64,000 bases of DNA, taken from NCBI GenBank assembly GCA_039583875.1, contig CM077151.1:116330609-116394608 (forward strand). The letters are read 5' to 3'. Below are positions 10,903-22,091 of the stretch, one piece after another. The notes under the pieces are model-generated. The model had not been told where the DNA came from, did no database searches, and saw only the letters and a program-made list of their open reading frames with translations. The translations under genes were made by a program, and so were the position numbers. The stretch is from Platanthera guangdongensis. Lineage: Eukaryota > Streptophyta > Magnoliopsida > Asparagales > Orchidaceae. Positions within the stretch are counted from its first letter, which is position 1. Each line of letters starts with the position of its first letter.

Positions 10903-11415
10903 CTTAGACACCTGACATGTGCGGCAGCTACTCACTACCTGTCCCACCATAACCTTAAGTTTTGGCCAATAGAATTTGTCCTCGACTAACGTAATGGTCT
11001 TATCTCTACCGAAGTGGCCACTCAACCCTCCGCTATGCAACTCCCATATGATATGTAGTCGTAATGATGACTGTGGAATACATAGCTTCCCGTTCCTAAA
11101 TAGGTAACCGTCCTTGATGACGTATGCAGATATCGTCGTGGGGGAGCTATCCTGGGCAGATAAATAGAAGACCTGGAATTCTGGACACATGGCGTACTCG
11201 TCCTTAATCCGCTCAAATCCTACAACATGTACTTCCATAGAGGTGAGTAAAAGTGTAAGACGACTAAGGGCGTCCGCGACTCGGTTATCAGCTCCCTTAA
11301 GGTGTTTGAGATTAAACATGTAACCTTGTAAGAAAGCTACCCACTTACCGTGTCGTGGGCTGATCTTATGCTGGTCGTTGATGAAACGTAAAGCCTCATG
11401 ATCGGAGAGGATCAC
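10903..11415 (-). pseudogene. pol: G2 RNase H end and integrase zinc-binding domain
   Basis: Continuous minus-strand reading frame of G2 on the upstream side of C1. It starts in the C-terminal half of RNase H (SDHEALRFI, HGKWVAFLQ, DNRVADALSRL). It passes to the HHCC integrase N-terminal domain: H in WELHSGGLSGHFGR, and the Cys pair SSCRTCQVSKG. C1 interrupts the gene right after this Cys pair, and the frame continues at 5695. Integrase function is lost by the insertion alone. Confidence 0.9.
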
Positions 11416-11700
11416 AAACTCCTTGGAGAGGAGATAGTGCCTCCAATGGTGTATACATCAGACTACAGCATAAAATTCCCTATCGTAATTTGAATAGTTC
11501 AGCTTAGGGTCGGACAACTTCTCACTAAAATAACTAACGGGATGGCTGTCCTGGCTCAAGACACCTCAAATCCATACCCTAGACGCATCGCATGTGAGCT
11601 CAAATACTTTAGCAAAGTCAGGTAGACGTAAGACAGGAGCCTCAGTCATAAGCTCCTTTATTCGTTCAAAAGCATGGGTGGCGGACTTCGTCCACGTAAA
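11416..11700 (-). pseudogene. pol: G2 RT-RNase H junction, degraded
   Basis: Between the RT and RNase H ORFs, translation in the same general order still gives RNase H motifs (FTWTKSATHAFERIKEL, ELTCDASRVW, HPVSYFSEKL), interrupted by several stops. They include TAG after CMKKG at about 11701 and one after SRVWI. The catalytic Asp of the ELTCDAS motif is present. Confidence 0.75.
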
Positions 11701-12487
11701 CTATCCCTTCTTCATACAGTCTGTGATAGGCGCCATAATACTACTGAAGTCTCGTATGAAACGACGATAAAATGTGGCAAACCAATGGAAACTACGCACC
11801 TCACGTAGGGTGGTTGGCACGGGCCAGTCCTTAATAACCTGAACCTTGCCTGGATCAACTCGAATACCCTCAGAGCCGACTATATAGCCTAAGAATTCTA
11901 CCTCTGAGACATAGAAAGTGCATTTCTTAAGATTGAGAAATAAAGTCTCCTTCCGCAGGGTGGAAAGGATCACTCTCATGTGGGAGATGTGCTCGGTAGT
12001 GGAGGTGCTATAAATCAGAATATCGTCAAAGTAGACTACAACGAACTTCCCCATGAATGGCTGAAAGACATGTGTCGTCATCCGGGAGAAGGTACTAGGG
12101 GCATTGGACAACCCAAAGGGCATCACAAGCCATTCGTACAGACCATCCTTCGACTTAAACGCCGTCTTCCACTCATCGCCCTCTCGTATCCTAATCTGGT
12201 GATAGCCACTCTGAAGATCTAATTTGGAGAATACGGTGGCTCCAGACAAGACATCCAACAAATCATCTAGGCGGGGAATGGGGAACCTATACTTGATGGT
12301 GATTTTGTTGATAGCCCGGCTATCAACGCACATCCGCCATGTACCATCCTTCTTGGGGGCAAGTAGGGCAGGTACAGCATATGGACTCATACTAGTCCTA
12401 ATAAAACCTTTCGCTAGCAGGCCCTCTATCAGAGACTGCAACTCCAGGTGAGCTGCGGGGTGGAGTCGATAATGGGGCTGATTTGGC
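11701..12487 (-). pseudogene. pol: G2 reverse transcriptase
   Basis: RT domain of G2. It opens with the gypsy motif [10 protein letters not shown]. It has [18 protein letters not shown] (palm start), [14 protein letters not shown] (first Asp), [12 protein letters not shown] and the catalytic [11 protein letters not shown] near 12020-12050, followed by the thumb motif [10 protein letters not shown] frameshift at about 12485 separates it from gag-PR, and a TAG near 11701 ends it before RNase H. Catalytic residues look intact. Confidence 0.9.
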
Positions 12488-14357
12488 AAGAAGACCCCGA
12501 GATGAGATCTATCGCATGCTGGATATTCCTAAGCGGGGGTAACGTGGGCGGCAACTCATCCGGGTACACGTCCCTATACTCCTCCAACAGTACCCGTAAC
12601 TCACTAGGTAACTCATCCAAAATTCTAGAATCGGGCTTCGCACTTAAGAGGACTAGCGCATACATAATCCCATCAAAGAACGGATCTCTCTCAAACTCTT
12701 TCCTACCAACTAGATTCAACATTTTCTGTTCTACCGGAATATTGGTGTCCTTAGCCAAGGCTACGGGCTCCTTTGGAATGGTCAGCTTCAAAGTGATGGT
12801 TTTGCCATTGAATTTGAATTCATAAGTGTTGGCACTACCAAAATGTGTAACATCACGGTTGTATAGCCAAGGGTGGCCTAACAACACATGACAAGCGTCC
12901 ATCGGAAGGACATCACACCACACCTCATCAATGTAGGATTTGATTGAGAGTGGGACCAGGCAGCGCTTGGTAACGGGTACAGAGAGCTTGTTGATCCAAT
13001 CGACCTGATATGGGGTCGGGTGTGGTTCCGTGATCAAGGACATACGTGCGACGACGTTCTCAGATACGACATTCACGCAGCTACCACTATCAACAATCAG
13101 CTCGCAAAGCTTCTCACCACTCTTAAAAATCAGAGAAAACATGCTCGTCCTCTTCCAATCATCTAATGGACGAGGAGTGGTCAAAATACAACGCATCACC
13201 ATAAGGGGGTGATCGTCCTCTAAGTCACTGGGGACTCCTTCGGGGTCACTCTCCTCTGCGGCCTCGTATACATAATCGTTAGGGTCGGTAGTTGGCTCTA
13301 ATAAGGCTAAGGTTTTTGTCTTTGTTGGGCATTCGTAGGCATAGTGGCCTTGAATGCCGCCAGAGTAACAAGTGGTGTTAGCCTTGCTAACCTTCCCTAT
13401 GGGGACACGCTCACTCGCAGGGTTCTTGGTGTTCCTAGCGGTGATCACGATTGACTTCGACTCGGTGGATTTGAACTTTCCCTTATTAGGGTATGTGGAA
13501 GAAGATGCCCCAGTGGTAGACTTGTTCTTCGCATGAGCGTAACGGGAGTGAGCCTTAGAGGCTAGGTGTTTTTTAATGTCCAAGGCGGCATTGAAAGTCG
13601 TGTTCAAGTCCGTATGCCCATATCGCAGGAGCTTCTTTTGGATATCGGGGTGAAGGCCTTTTCGAAATCTAGATAAAGTGACTTCGGGGATCTCAATAAG
13701 GTCACATCGCAACATACGGTCCTTAAGTTCACCCATATATTCAGCTACCGAGTTTGAGCCCTGCCGCAGAGTAGCAAGCTCATCGAACATCTGTGTCTGA
13801 TGGTACGCGGGAACATACTGATCGGTCAACAGGTTCTTCATTACTGGACAACCTATAAGGGGGGCTCCGTGTCCGGTTCCTAACCTTCGCTCCTCATTCA
13901 GCCAAAACGTCTTTGCACGACCTGTTAACTTCATCCGGGCAACTTGGACCTTTTTGGGATCCGTTAGGTTGTGCCACTCGAAGTAACACTCCATATCCAT
14001 AGTCCAGTTAAGGAAGATTTGGGGATCTCCCATGCCATCATAAATGGGGGCATTTATCTTAATGGCCCTGGTAATATCAAAGTCTCGCTCGTGGCGGTGT
14101 CCTCTAGGGGGCACCCGCGGAGAGTCCCCATCAGAATCCGAATCAGAGTTATGTTGGTTCCGGTAGGGCCGGTCAACATTAACGGGTGGCGGGGGTGGCC
14201 TCGCTTGGTTTTGTAGGATCTGTGTTAACATGTCTCTAAGTTCCGTTATTTCGTTTCGCAGACCTGCTATGTCCTCGGTGTTGGGATCCCCATGCTCGTT
14301 CGCAGCCATCCTAGACGTATACGGAGTCGAATATTCCGATCCGAGCCTAGTGCGCAT
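12488..14357 (-). pseudogene. gag: G2 Gag and protease
   Basis: Starts at an ATG at 14357 (a second Met is 16 codons on), 260 bases after the primer site. Residues about 20-50 are a short coiled-coil-like stretch. Residues about 105-230 are the Retrotrans_gag domain (ILNWTMDMECYFEW-like region, AKTFWLNEE, SVAEYMGELKDR). Near 329-343 is a zinc knuckle in which the second Cys is replaced by Gly (CYSGGIQGHYAYEC). Near residue 422 the protease motif is DSGS. The frame stays open through the protease and is lost at the frameshift near 12485, just before RT. The altered knuckle suggests loss of RNA packaging even before the frameshift. Confidence 0.9.
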
Positions 14358-14618
14358 TCAGGTTAAGTAAAAGTTTGGAAAGATGATTTTTCCTATGGCT
14401 ATAGCTATGTTGAAAATAAGATATTTTTATATATTCCCAATGTGAAACAACACGTAGATCATTAAAAAATTTTTTTTTTGAAAGTTTGCTGAAAAATAAA
14501 GATTTCAGCCCGCTATTGGCAGACCACAGAAAATAATTTTTTTGATTTTCTAGAGATCTGATCAACCAACAAGGAACGCAGGGAGGATGTTTGCAACGTG
14601 AAAGTTGAAACGACCGCC
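14358..14618 (-). other. G2 leader (untranslated)
   Basis: AT-rich stretch between the primer site and the gag ATG with no supported gene. It includes T and A runs near 14463-14480 and 14535-14545. Confidence 0.7.
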
Positions 14619-14630
14619 TCTGATACCAAA
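14619..14630 (-). other. G2 primer binding site
   Basis: On the minus strand TGGTATCAGAGG lies one or two bases after the 5' LTR end. This fixes the element as minus-strand. Confidence 0.88.
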
Positions 14631-14631
14631 T

Positions 14632-15686
14632 TGATGTAGGAATGTCGGATCGAAGATCTCCACGAAGCTAACGCTCTATCTCCGCTCTACACGTCGTAGA
14701 TCTACCGCACCTACACAGCACCTATCACCCACAATAGTTCCGCGTCACAAGAACGCAGCACAAACAATAAGGAGGAATGGTCGACTCGAAAACAACGATC
14801 GGAAATTTGAGTCGGAATATTCCCCAAGAAAACACAAAGATTGCAATTCCTTTTTGAGAACAAGACTAAGGCTATAGGCCAAGATCCGCTCAGGCAAATA
14901 GGATCCACCCGATCCGGAAATAAAAAGCCTTGCAACGGCGATTTCGATTCAAAACTTGCAGCAATTAAATTAACGATCCGGAGAAAACGATTTTGCGAAA
15001 ACCACCACAACTAACGAGAAGCAATCACACAAGGGAGGGGGGAGAGATTACCCAACCGGAAAGCTTTCACACAAGATAACTGTGGGAGAATCACTCTCTC
15101 CACTGATCCACCGGCGTCACACCGAATGGTTTGCAACCTTCTTCCAAGGAGTCGCACCGGAGTCGCACCGAACAGATGAAGGGAGCAAGGGGGGCGGCGG
15201 CTTCACACCACACAAGGGAGGCCGGCGGCTTCGAGAACACTCCTCTTGGCCGAAATTTTCAAGGGGGGATTTAGGTTTCAATTCTTCTCTAATGATCTCA
15301 TAAGAAAGCCTCCTTATATAGGAGTTATAAACAAGCCTTAGCCCTTCATGATGGAGATGTAATCTCATCCATCCGAATGGCTAAATGCACACCAATATTA
15401 AAAATGTTCAAAATGAAAAATAACAAACATGCAATGAATATAAAATTATCATATAAGCATAGGATAATTTTATATTCCAAATATAAAATAGAGTGCAAGA
15501 AAATAAAATAAATAAAGCTAATGCTTTGCCGTGGCGATAGCACGCCGCGGGCGGAGGTTGTAGCGTAGCCTTCCGTTAGCGTCATCATGCCGCCTCACAT
15601 CCTTGAGTTGTATTGCCTTATCAACCGAATCATCATCGGCATCATCAGCATCGTCTTCAACTAGTGGAGGAGGGGGCACGCCATCA
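14632..15686 (-). repeat. G2 5' LTR
   Basis: 1055 bp, TGATG...CATCA termini, followed by GAAGA at 15687-15691. It is 15 bp shorter than the 3' copy because of small indels, such as the loss of one copy of a short GAAGCCGCGCCGGAGTCGC-type duplication. Confidence 0.94.
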
Positions 15687-15979
15687 GAAGAAATGGGGCA
15701 AGAGGTCCAAGTCGTCAGGGCAAGCCTCTTCTTCGTTTGCATCGGGTGCAACGTCGGGGGCCACGTCAAGGCCAGAAACTCGTATGTGCTTTACTTGTCG
15801 ACGAGTGGGGCATATCGCCTATGACTGTCGGGTTGTTCCGCCGAAGAGAGTAAAGAAGGCGGGAGTGTCCTATGCTGAGAAGGGAAAGGCGGTGGTGGAG
15901 TCCTCTACATCCCAGGCACAGCCCCGAGTCTACAACCATGGCCTGCAGGAGGCCATTAAGCAGAGTGATGTCATCACAG
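15687..15979 (+). pseudogene. gag: A1 gag, C-terminal part with zinc knuckle (first exon end)
   Basis: Continuation of A1 gag after G2. The first five bases are the second GAAGA target copy. It reads on in the frame of 3350 through a Ser-rich linker to an intact CCHC knuckle (CFTCRRVGHIAYDC, about 15789-15830) and a basic region. It ends at DVITG, where family A has a probable intron. There are no stops in this piece. It matches A2 28101-28425 closely. Confidence 0.9.
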
Positions 15980-16071
15980 GGACGAGTTATGTTATTGCAT
16001 TGTTTTGCTTATTGCATGCTTTGTTTTTTGTATGCTTTGTATGTGGCTTGTGTGTGATACGATTGCCATAG
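15980..16071 (+). other. Probable intron between gag and protease in A1
   Basis: 92 bp T-rich stretch that breaks the frame between the zinc knuckle and the protease. It ends in ATAG. Its first bases are GGACGAG, where A2 has a proper GTACGAG donor. Removing it joins the two frames exactly (phase 1) and gives the usual VTG-x-x-VLFDTGA-like context. The same segment is 91 bp in A2 (28010-28100). In A1 the donor GT has mutated to GG. Confidence 0.65.
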
Positions 16072-16680
16072 GCTTTGTTATGATTCGGAACACGCTGGCG
16101 CGAGCACTGTTTGATGCGGGTGCTTTGCAGTCATTTATGTCTCAAGACTTTGTAGCTCACATTGGAATACCTAGTCATAGGAAAACAGAGAGCGTCAGGG
16201 GGGTGTTATTGAATGGTTGTTTGATGCTCGCAGATCGGGCTTGCGATGTGGTGGTGCAAATTGGAAGTCGGGAGTTTTGCTTAACTGCATATGTACTGCC
16301 GATATCCGAATTCGACGTGATCTTTGGTGTGGCCTGGCTCACGGAGCAGCATGCCTATATTGATTATAATGCCAAAGAGATCACATTGGGCCAGAATACC
16401 GAGCAAGAGACTAAGTTCGCAGGAATACGAGGAGTGGGCGGGACATTGATGTCTGCACTCCAAGTCGTCAAGGCTGTTCGGAAGGGCGTGGAGTTATACT
16501 TCACGCTGATTCAGGCTGTTGAGCCAAAGGCCAGTGTGAGTGATGTTTTGGTTGTCTCAGAGTTTGTAGATGAGTTCCCTAAGGATCTTCCTAGGCTACC
16601 ACCCCAGCAGGAGATCGACTTCACGATCGAGTTGGTGCCAGGTACGAAATGCTCGCTCGCCATATTGCATCGCGCCAAAG
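16072..16680 (+). pseudogene. pol: A1 protease
   Basis: Retropepsin-like aspartic protease region of A1 pol. The active site at 16113-16121 reads Asp-Ala-Gly instead of the DTG seen in A2, so the enzyme is expected to be impaired. Downstream are the family motifs LNGCLMLADRACDVVVQIG, YVLPISEFDVIFGVAWL and YNAKEITLG, then the linker to RT ([21 protein letters not shown]). A frameshift near 16650 separates it from RT. Confidence 0.88.
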
Positions 16681-17445
16681 GAAATGGCTGAGTTGAAAAT
16701 CCAATTGCAAGAGTTGCTGGAGCAGGGATATATACGCCCAAGTATGTCACCTTGGAGCGCGCGTGTTCTGTTTGTGAAAAATAAAGACGGCGGCTTGCGG
16801 TTATGTATTGACTACTGCGAACTGAATAAGCTGACCGAGAAGAACAAGTATCTGATTCCACGGATTGATGAGTTGTTCGATCAGCTGGTCGGATCAACCG
16901 TCTACTCGAAATTAGATTTGAAGTCTGGGTATTACCAGTTGAGGATACGGGAAGGAGACATTCCCAAGACTGCATTTGGAACACGTTACGGTGATTATGA
17001 GTTCACGGTAATGTTGTTTGGGCTGTGCAATGCGCCATCAGTATTCATGGATCTGATGCACCGAACGTTCCGAGAGTATCTGGACTTGTTTGTGATTGTG
17101 TTCATTGATGATATCCTGGTATACTCGAAATCTTAAGCTGATCACGCAAACCACTTGCGGTTGGTGTTTCATACTTTGCGAAGTAATAAGCTCTATGCCA
17201 AGTTCTCGAAGTGCGAGTTTTGGCTATTGTCGGTGGCCTTTCTTGGCCATGTGGTAAGTGGAGAGGGCATCACAGTGGATCCGTCGAAGATAAGGGTCAT
17301 ACAGGAGTGGCCGATGTTGTCTTCGGTGGCCGAAGTCAGGAGCTTCCTTGGACTGGCAGGCTACTACAGACGGTTTGTTGAAAACTTCTCGCAAATTGCT
17401 TTGCCTCTGACCACACTGACGAGAAAAGATCAGAAGTTCGTTTAG
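16660..17445 (+). pseudogene. pol: A1 reverse transcriptase
   Basis: RT of A1 starting after a frameshift ([22 protein letters not shown]). Motifs present: [47 protein letters not shown], the catalytic FIDDILVYS (17101-17127) and [17 protein letters not shown] at 17134-17136 comes eight codons after FIDD, and a TAG at 17443 replaces a Trp that A2 retains. A1 is therefore non-autonomous. Confidence 0.92.
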
Positions 17446-17931
17446 ACGCCGGAGTGCGCGCGAGCTTTTTAAGAGTTGAAGAGTCTGTTGACCACGACAC
17501 CTGTGTTTTCATCACCATGTGGTACCGATGGATATGAGATTTATAGAGATGCTTCAGGGAGCTGCTTAGGTTGCATACTTCTACAAAATGGAAAAGTCAT
17601 TGTTTATGGCTCACGCCAGTTGAAGGTGCACGAGAGAAATTATCTCGTCCATGACTTAGAGTTGGCGAATGTGATCTTTGTACTAAAATTATGGTGGCAT
17701 TATTTATATGGCGTGAAAGTGGATATTTATACGAACCACAAGAGCCTAAAGTATTTGTTGGAGCAGAAGGACCTGAATATGCGACAACGAAGGTGGCTGG
17801 AGTTCCTTGGGGACTACACGTTTGCGATTCATTATACTCCCTGGAAGGGAAATGTGGACACTGATGCGTTGAGTCGGAGGGCTCCGACAAGGGCAAATTG
17901 GTTGCAGAGGCACAATGAACGTCTAATCTAG
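17446..17931 (+). pseudogene. pol: A1 RNase H
   Basis: RNase H of A1 in the same frame as [16 protein letters not shown] holds the first catalytic Asp (17548-17550), followed by [58 protein letters not shown] and the DALSRR end. A TAA at about 17470 and a TAG at 17929-17931 interrupt it. The latter is also present at the same place in A2. Confidence 0.9.
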
Positions 17932-19058
17932 GAGTTAGAAGCGTTAGAGATTTCTTGTGTTGACAAGAATTCCACGGCCGATGCGTGTTTGAACTGGACA
18001 GAGGTGCAATATGACCTTGCATACAGGATTCGACGAGCAACAGTGCTCGATGAGAGTCTCCAACAATATGTAAAGGACGGGCAAGAGGGCAAATTCTCAT
18101 GGGATGACGGCCTTTTGCGGAAAGAGGGCCGGTTGTGTGTCCCGAGTATGGGTAAGTTACGGGAAGAGTTGATGTACGAAGCTCACTTTACTAAGTACTC
18201 AATTCACCCCGGGAGCACAAAGATGTTCAGAGATATGAAGAAGCTGTTCTGGTGGCCAGGACTGAAGAACGATATCACTCATTATATAGCCAAATGCCAG
18301 ACTTGTGCTTTGGTAAACGCGGAATGCCAAAAGCCCGACGGTTTCTTGAAGTCATTGTCAATTCCGGAATGGAAGTTCGATGATATTTCAATGGATTTCG
18401 TGCACGGATTGCCGAGATCTCAACGTGGGAATGATTCAATCTTGGTGATTGTGGACCGGTTGACAAAAGTGGCGCACTTCCTTCTGAACAAACGAGACTA
18501 TTCAGTGGAGAGTTTGGCAAAGCTCTATGTGGAGCAGATCGTACGACTACATGGTGTTCCTCATAGCATTGTGAGCGATCATGATGGGAGCTTTACTTCG
18601 AATGATTGGAGGCTAATCCATCAACTGTTGGGCACTAAATTGACGTTCAGTATGACCTTTCACCCCCAAACGGATGGCCAGACTGAGAGAACCAACAGGA
18701 CAATGGAGGATATGCTCCGAATGTGCGCCATGGGCTTTGGACAGAGATGGGAAGATCATCTCTATCTGGTGGTGTTTGCCTACAATAACAGCTACCAAGC
18801 GAGCATCTGTATGGCACCGTTTGAAGCTCTGTATGGTCGGAAGTGTCGTACGACATTATCTTGGGCAGAAGCAGGCGAATCCAAAGTGTATAGGCTTAAT
18901 GAAATCTAGGAAGCTAACTCGATGATATGCACTATTCGGGAAAGGCTACTGATAGCCCAGGATCGACAAGCGAAATACTATAACGCCAAGCACCAGAATG
19001 TGGATTTCGCGGTGGGCGACTGGGTCTATTTGAAGATCAAGCCCTTCAAGGCGTGTCT
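17932..19058 (+). pseudogene. pol: A1 integrase
   Basis: Integrase of A1. The HHCC zinc domain is visible as EAHFTKYSIHPG...CQTCALV. The catalytic residues are Asp in SMDF (18394), Asp in VSDHDGSF (18577) and Glu in GQTERTNR (18685). The typical tail EALYGRKCRT and VGDWVYLKIKPF follows. There is a TAG at about 18907 and a frameshift near 19045. Apart from these, all catalytic residues are kept. Confidence 0.92.
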
Positions 19059-19430
19059 AGGATTCGATGACTGAAAAGGTTGAGTCCGAGATATCTTGGT
19101 CCGTTTGAAGTGGTGGAGCGAATTGGGGAAGATGCATATCAGCTAGCTCTTTCGGCAGACTTGGGTGGATTACATGATGTGTTTCATATCTTGATGCTTC
19201 GGAAAGCCGTCAAAGATCCAGCTCAAGTTATGGAGACTAATCGTGTGCCGGTGGAGTATGGGCTAACGACGAAGGTTAGGCATATTCGGATCGAGGATTG
19301 TGCCAATAAACAGTTGCGGAATAGGACAATTTGGATGGTCAAAGTCCGGTGGGACAACTGTGGTCGTTAGGAGCTAACATGGCAGCGAGAGCAGACCATG
19401 CAAGCTGAATTTCCCGAGCTCTTTATATAA
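19059..19430 (+). pseudogene. pol: A1 integrase tail with chromodomain-like end
   Basis: After the frameshift the tail reads LSPRYLGPFEVVERIGEDAYQLAL, LHDVFHILMLRKAVKDP, and then a short chromodomain-like segment (MVKVRWDN, LTWQREQTM) ending in EFPELF before a stop at 19428-19430. A TAG at 19368 splits it. The layout resembles Tekay/Del-type chromoviruses (inference). Confidence 0.85.
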
Positions 19431-19530
19431 TTGTTATGAAGTGAGGGGCAAGTTGTATGAAACGTTTATGGAATAAAACATCTGCTGTTTACTTTCCTTC
19501 CTATGTGCAATTTTTGGGGACAAAAATTTT

Positions 19531-19546
19531 GTAAGGAGGGAAGGGT
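19531..19546 (+). other. A1 polypurine tract
   Basis: GTAAGGAGGGAAGGGT directly before the TGTAA start of the 3' LTR. Confidence 0.8.
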
Positions 19547-20247
19547 TGTAAATCCCCAGATCCCAGGATTGGGAAAAGTTGGGTGACACAGCCTGGGACA
19601 CGGGCATGTCCCAGGGCGTGTCCTTCTCGGGTGAGCAGCTGATGAGGGTTCGACGGAAAATCTGTTTTACGAAAAATGAGGGCACACGCCCTCTCACACG
19701 GGCGTATCAGAGGCCGTGTCCTCCTCTGCTCAACGAACTTCGTTCGACGAAGTTTAGCTGGAGGCGTGTATGCTGCCATGTATGGGCACACAGCCTGTGA
19801 TATGGGCGTGTCATAGGCCATGTCCTTTACTGGATGTGCCTAGGGAATTTGAGGCCTGGTGAACATAGGCACGACACGGGTGTGTCTTAGGGTACACGGC
19901 CTGAGACACGGGCGTGTCACTGGCTGTGTCCCGATCGGGTTGAAGTTGGTTTCGTGCAGCCTGAAGTACGCAGCCACAGACACGGGCGTGTTCGGTGACA
20001 CGGCCCATGACACGGGCGTGTCACATGGACGTGTACTGGTCTGGATGAGTAGTTTGTGTGCCGCTTAAGGTACACAGCCTGTGACACGGGCGTGTCATAG
20101 GCCGTGTCAAGCAAAAATTCATCTTTTGGTGGCAAAATCGTGGCCGTCCATTTTCTCAGCTGGGATCTAATGGCTCTGGCTCCTCCTTGCTTACTTAAGG
20201 CCGAAAAATGTGATGGGAAGTCTCATTCTAATCTTCTCAATCATCTT

Positions 20248-20254
20248 TATATAA
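20248..20254 (+). promoter_or_regulatory. Family-A TATA box
   Basis: TATATAA within CTTTATATAATCC. The 5' LTR has CTATAATCC at this place (about 451) and both A2 LTRs have CTAAAATCC, so only this copy keeps a good box. Confidence 0.5.
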
Positions 20255-21449
20255 TCCTAGAGAGAGGAAGAAGGAGGAGGAGGAGAGCCGGCCACCGGTG
20301 GAGCTGCGGAGTTCCGTTTTGAGATCCAAGTCTAGCGTTGTGGAGGCAAAGCCTCTGCGGTCCTTTCTAGCCGGCTAAAAGTCCATGGATCCGAAGCGAT
20401 CTTTAAGGGTAATGATCCTCCTTCCTAGCCATGTGAAGGCTTCCTTTTGACATGTGCATAGGATTCCACCACTAGAGGGTGACTTGTTACAGGAGTCCCT
20501 TTGGTTGATTCATGGAATTCCCAATCATTTTGCATGTGGATCCAGAAATGGAGTACGAAATAGGCATGGTGTGTGAAGCCCATCTGGACATGTTGGTCTG
20601 GATTGGTGATGTTGCATATACGCACCGGAGAAGACTCTGTGATTGAAACGTGAAGTTTAAAGAGTTGATGGGTTGGACTTGCGAAGGATAGTAGCAGGAA
20701 GTACTAGAGTGGTAGTCCAAGAAAATACCCTTGTATTGATTGTGATGTTCATGAGTTATTCCTGTGAAGGGCAGTAGCAGGAAGTACTGGATTGGAGATC
20801 CAGGAAAATACTCGTGATATTTATGATACTTGGTGGGTTGTGCCTATGAAGGGTAGTAGCAGGAAGTACTGGCTTGAAAGCCGAGGAAATACCTGCAAAT
20901 GCTGGTTCAAGGTAGAGATGGAAAATGAGTTCTGACGCTACCTCTGAGCGTGGCACCAAGCAAACCTATGATTGTGAAGCCAGTCCTGCGAGGACATGAT
21001 GGATATATATGAGCTGGAAGAGCTCTTACAGCTGAATGCCAAATAGGTAAGGTGAAACCGACCCGCTCCTTTTTGATAGCCGCGAGTAAGCTGTACTCGA
21101 TGATGGCAAGGCGACTTGAGAAACGGGGGGTGGCTGATCCGACCTGTGTTATGTTCGTCCGACGTGAGACCTGAAAGTGCGGTATGTTGGAGCGCATAGC
21201 GAGAGTCTTAGGCATGCGCGCCGGGACACCATGGGGGGCTACGGGACAATCCCTGGTCATTAAGACTAAAATCTCCGGTGGCACTCCACGGAGTAAATGC
21301 TCAACTTTTACCGTTGGGTTTCGGCCCTGATACGGTGGTGGGACCCTGGTTTGCCGGTACACCAAGAATGTGCCCCGAGTGCACAGATCATCGAGTTGCG
21401 TGGCTGACGGTTGTGATGGAATGTTTGTGCGTGAATGCACAGTATGTGA

Positions 21450-21452
<3 letters not shown>

Positions 21453-21542
<90 letters not shown>
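21453..21542. repeat. (AT)n microsatellite in A1 3' LTR
   Basis: About 90 bp of pure AT at the LTR position matching 1660-1745. Presence in both LTRs means the array existed in the template RNA before A1 inserted. Confidence 0.97.
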
Positions 21543-21545
<3 letters not shown>

Positions 21546-22091
21546 TGAGAATTGCTATGCCTGTAGGGAAGGAATGCCACTGTCCCGGGAGAGGGGTAGG
21601 GTCGTAATAATTTGGTCAGATGAACACTGACCGTTACCTTGTTTGCCACCGTTGGGTGGACTGTCCCTATGCAGGTGCTGGAGAACCAAGCGGGACACAT
21701 TAAGGTTGAAGTCCCTGCTGTTGTTGTCGTTGCTGCTGCTGTTACTAGCCCTTGAAGGCTAAGCTTAAAATGATGTGTTTTGTTATATGTGGCTGGTCTG
21801 CGCGCCAATCTTTGGGAACCACTGTTGTATAAAGACTTGTAAGGTCATAAGGCCAACTGATTTTGTATTTGATGAACATTCTTGTTTATATATAACTGTG
21901 GAGCTTTATATGGCGGACATTCTTGTTTAGAGTTCAGTTTCGTGTTATAGGCTTCCGCTAGAATGCAATGAGTTAGGATGCGCAACTCTGGTATCAATAC
22001 GTGACTAACCCGCCTGTTTTATGGTATATGCTGTGGGGCCCTGGCCGTACCTTCTAATATATACCTGTGAACGGATGGAGTCGTTACACTC

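Larger units (their letters stand above)
3351..15686 (-). mobile_element. G2, chromovirus (Ty3/gypsy) inserted in A1 gag
   Basis: Complete but decayed minus-strand LTR retrotransposon. Both LTRs have TGATG/CATCA termini, and the element is flanked by GAAGA. From right to left it holds the 5' LTR, PBS, gag-PR, RT, RNase H, integrase and chromodomain, a polypurine tract and the 3' LTR. The copia element C1 (5696-10897) splits its integrase, so the element itself is about 7.1 kb. The LTRs differ by several per cent by eye, intermediate between A1 and C1, as nesting requires. Confidence 0.95.
19547..22088 (+). repeat. A1 3' LTR
   Basis: 2542 bp, TGTAA...GTTACA. It holds the full GACACGGGCGTGTC palindrome cluster (about 19580-20110), a TATA box at 20248-20254, three about 75 bp repeats (about 20685-20900), and (AT)n. 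It ends 3 bp from the 3' LTR of the inverted copy A2. Its last 100 bp look more like A2 than like its own 5' LTR. Confidence 0.93.

Noticed and set aside
14619..14630. tRNA gene fragments at the TGGTATCAGAGG sites
   Set aside because: Only 9-14 bases complementary to the tRNA 3' end; they are primer binding sites, with no cloverleaf around them.
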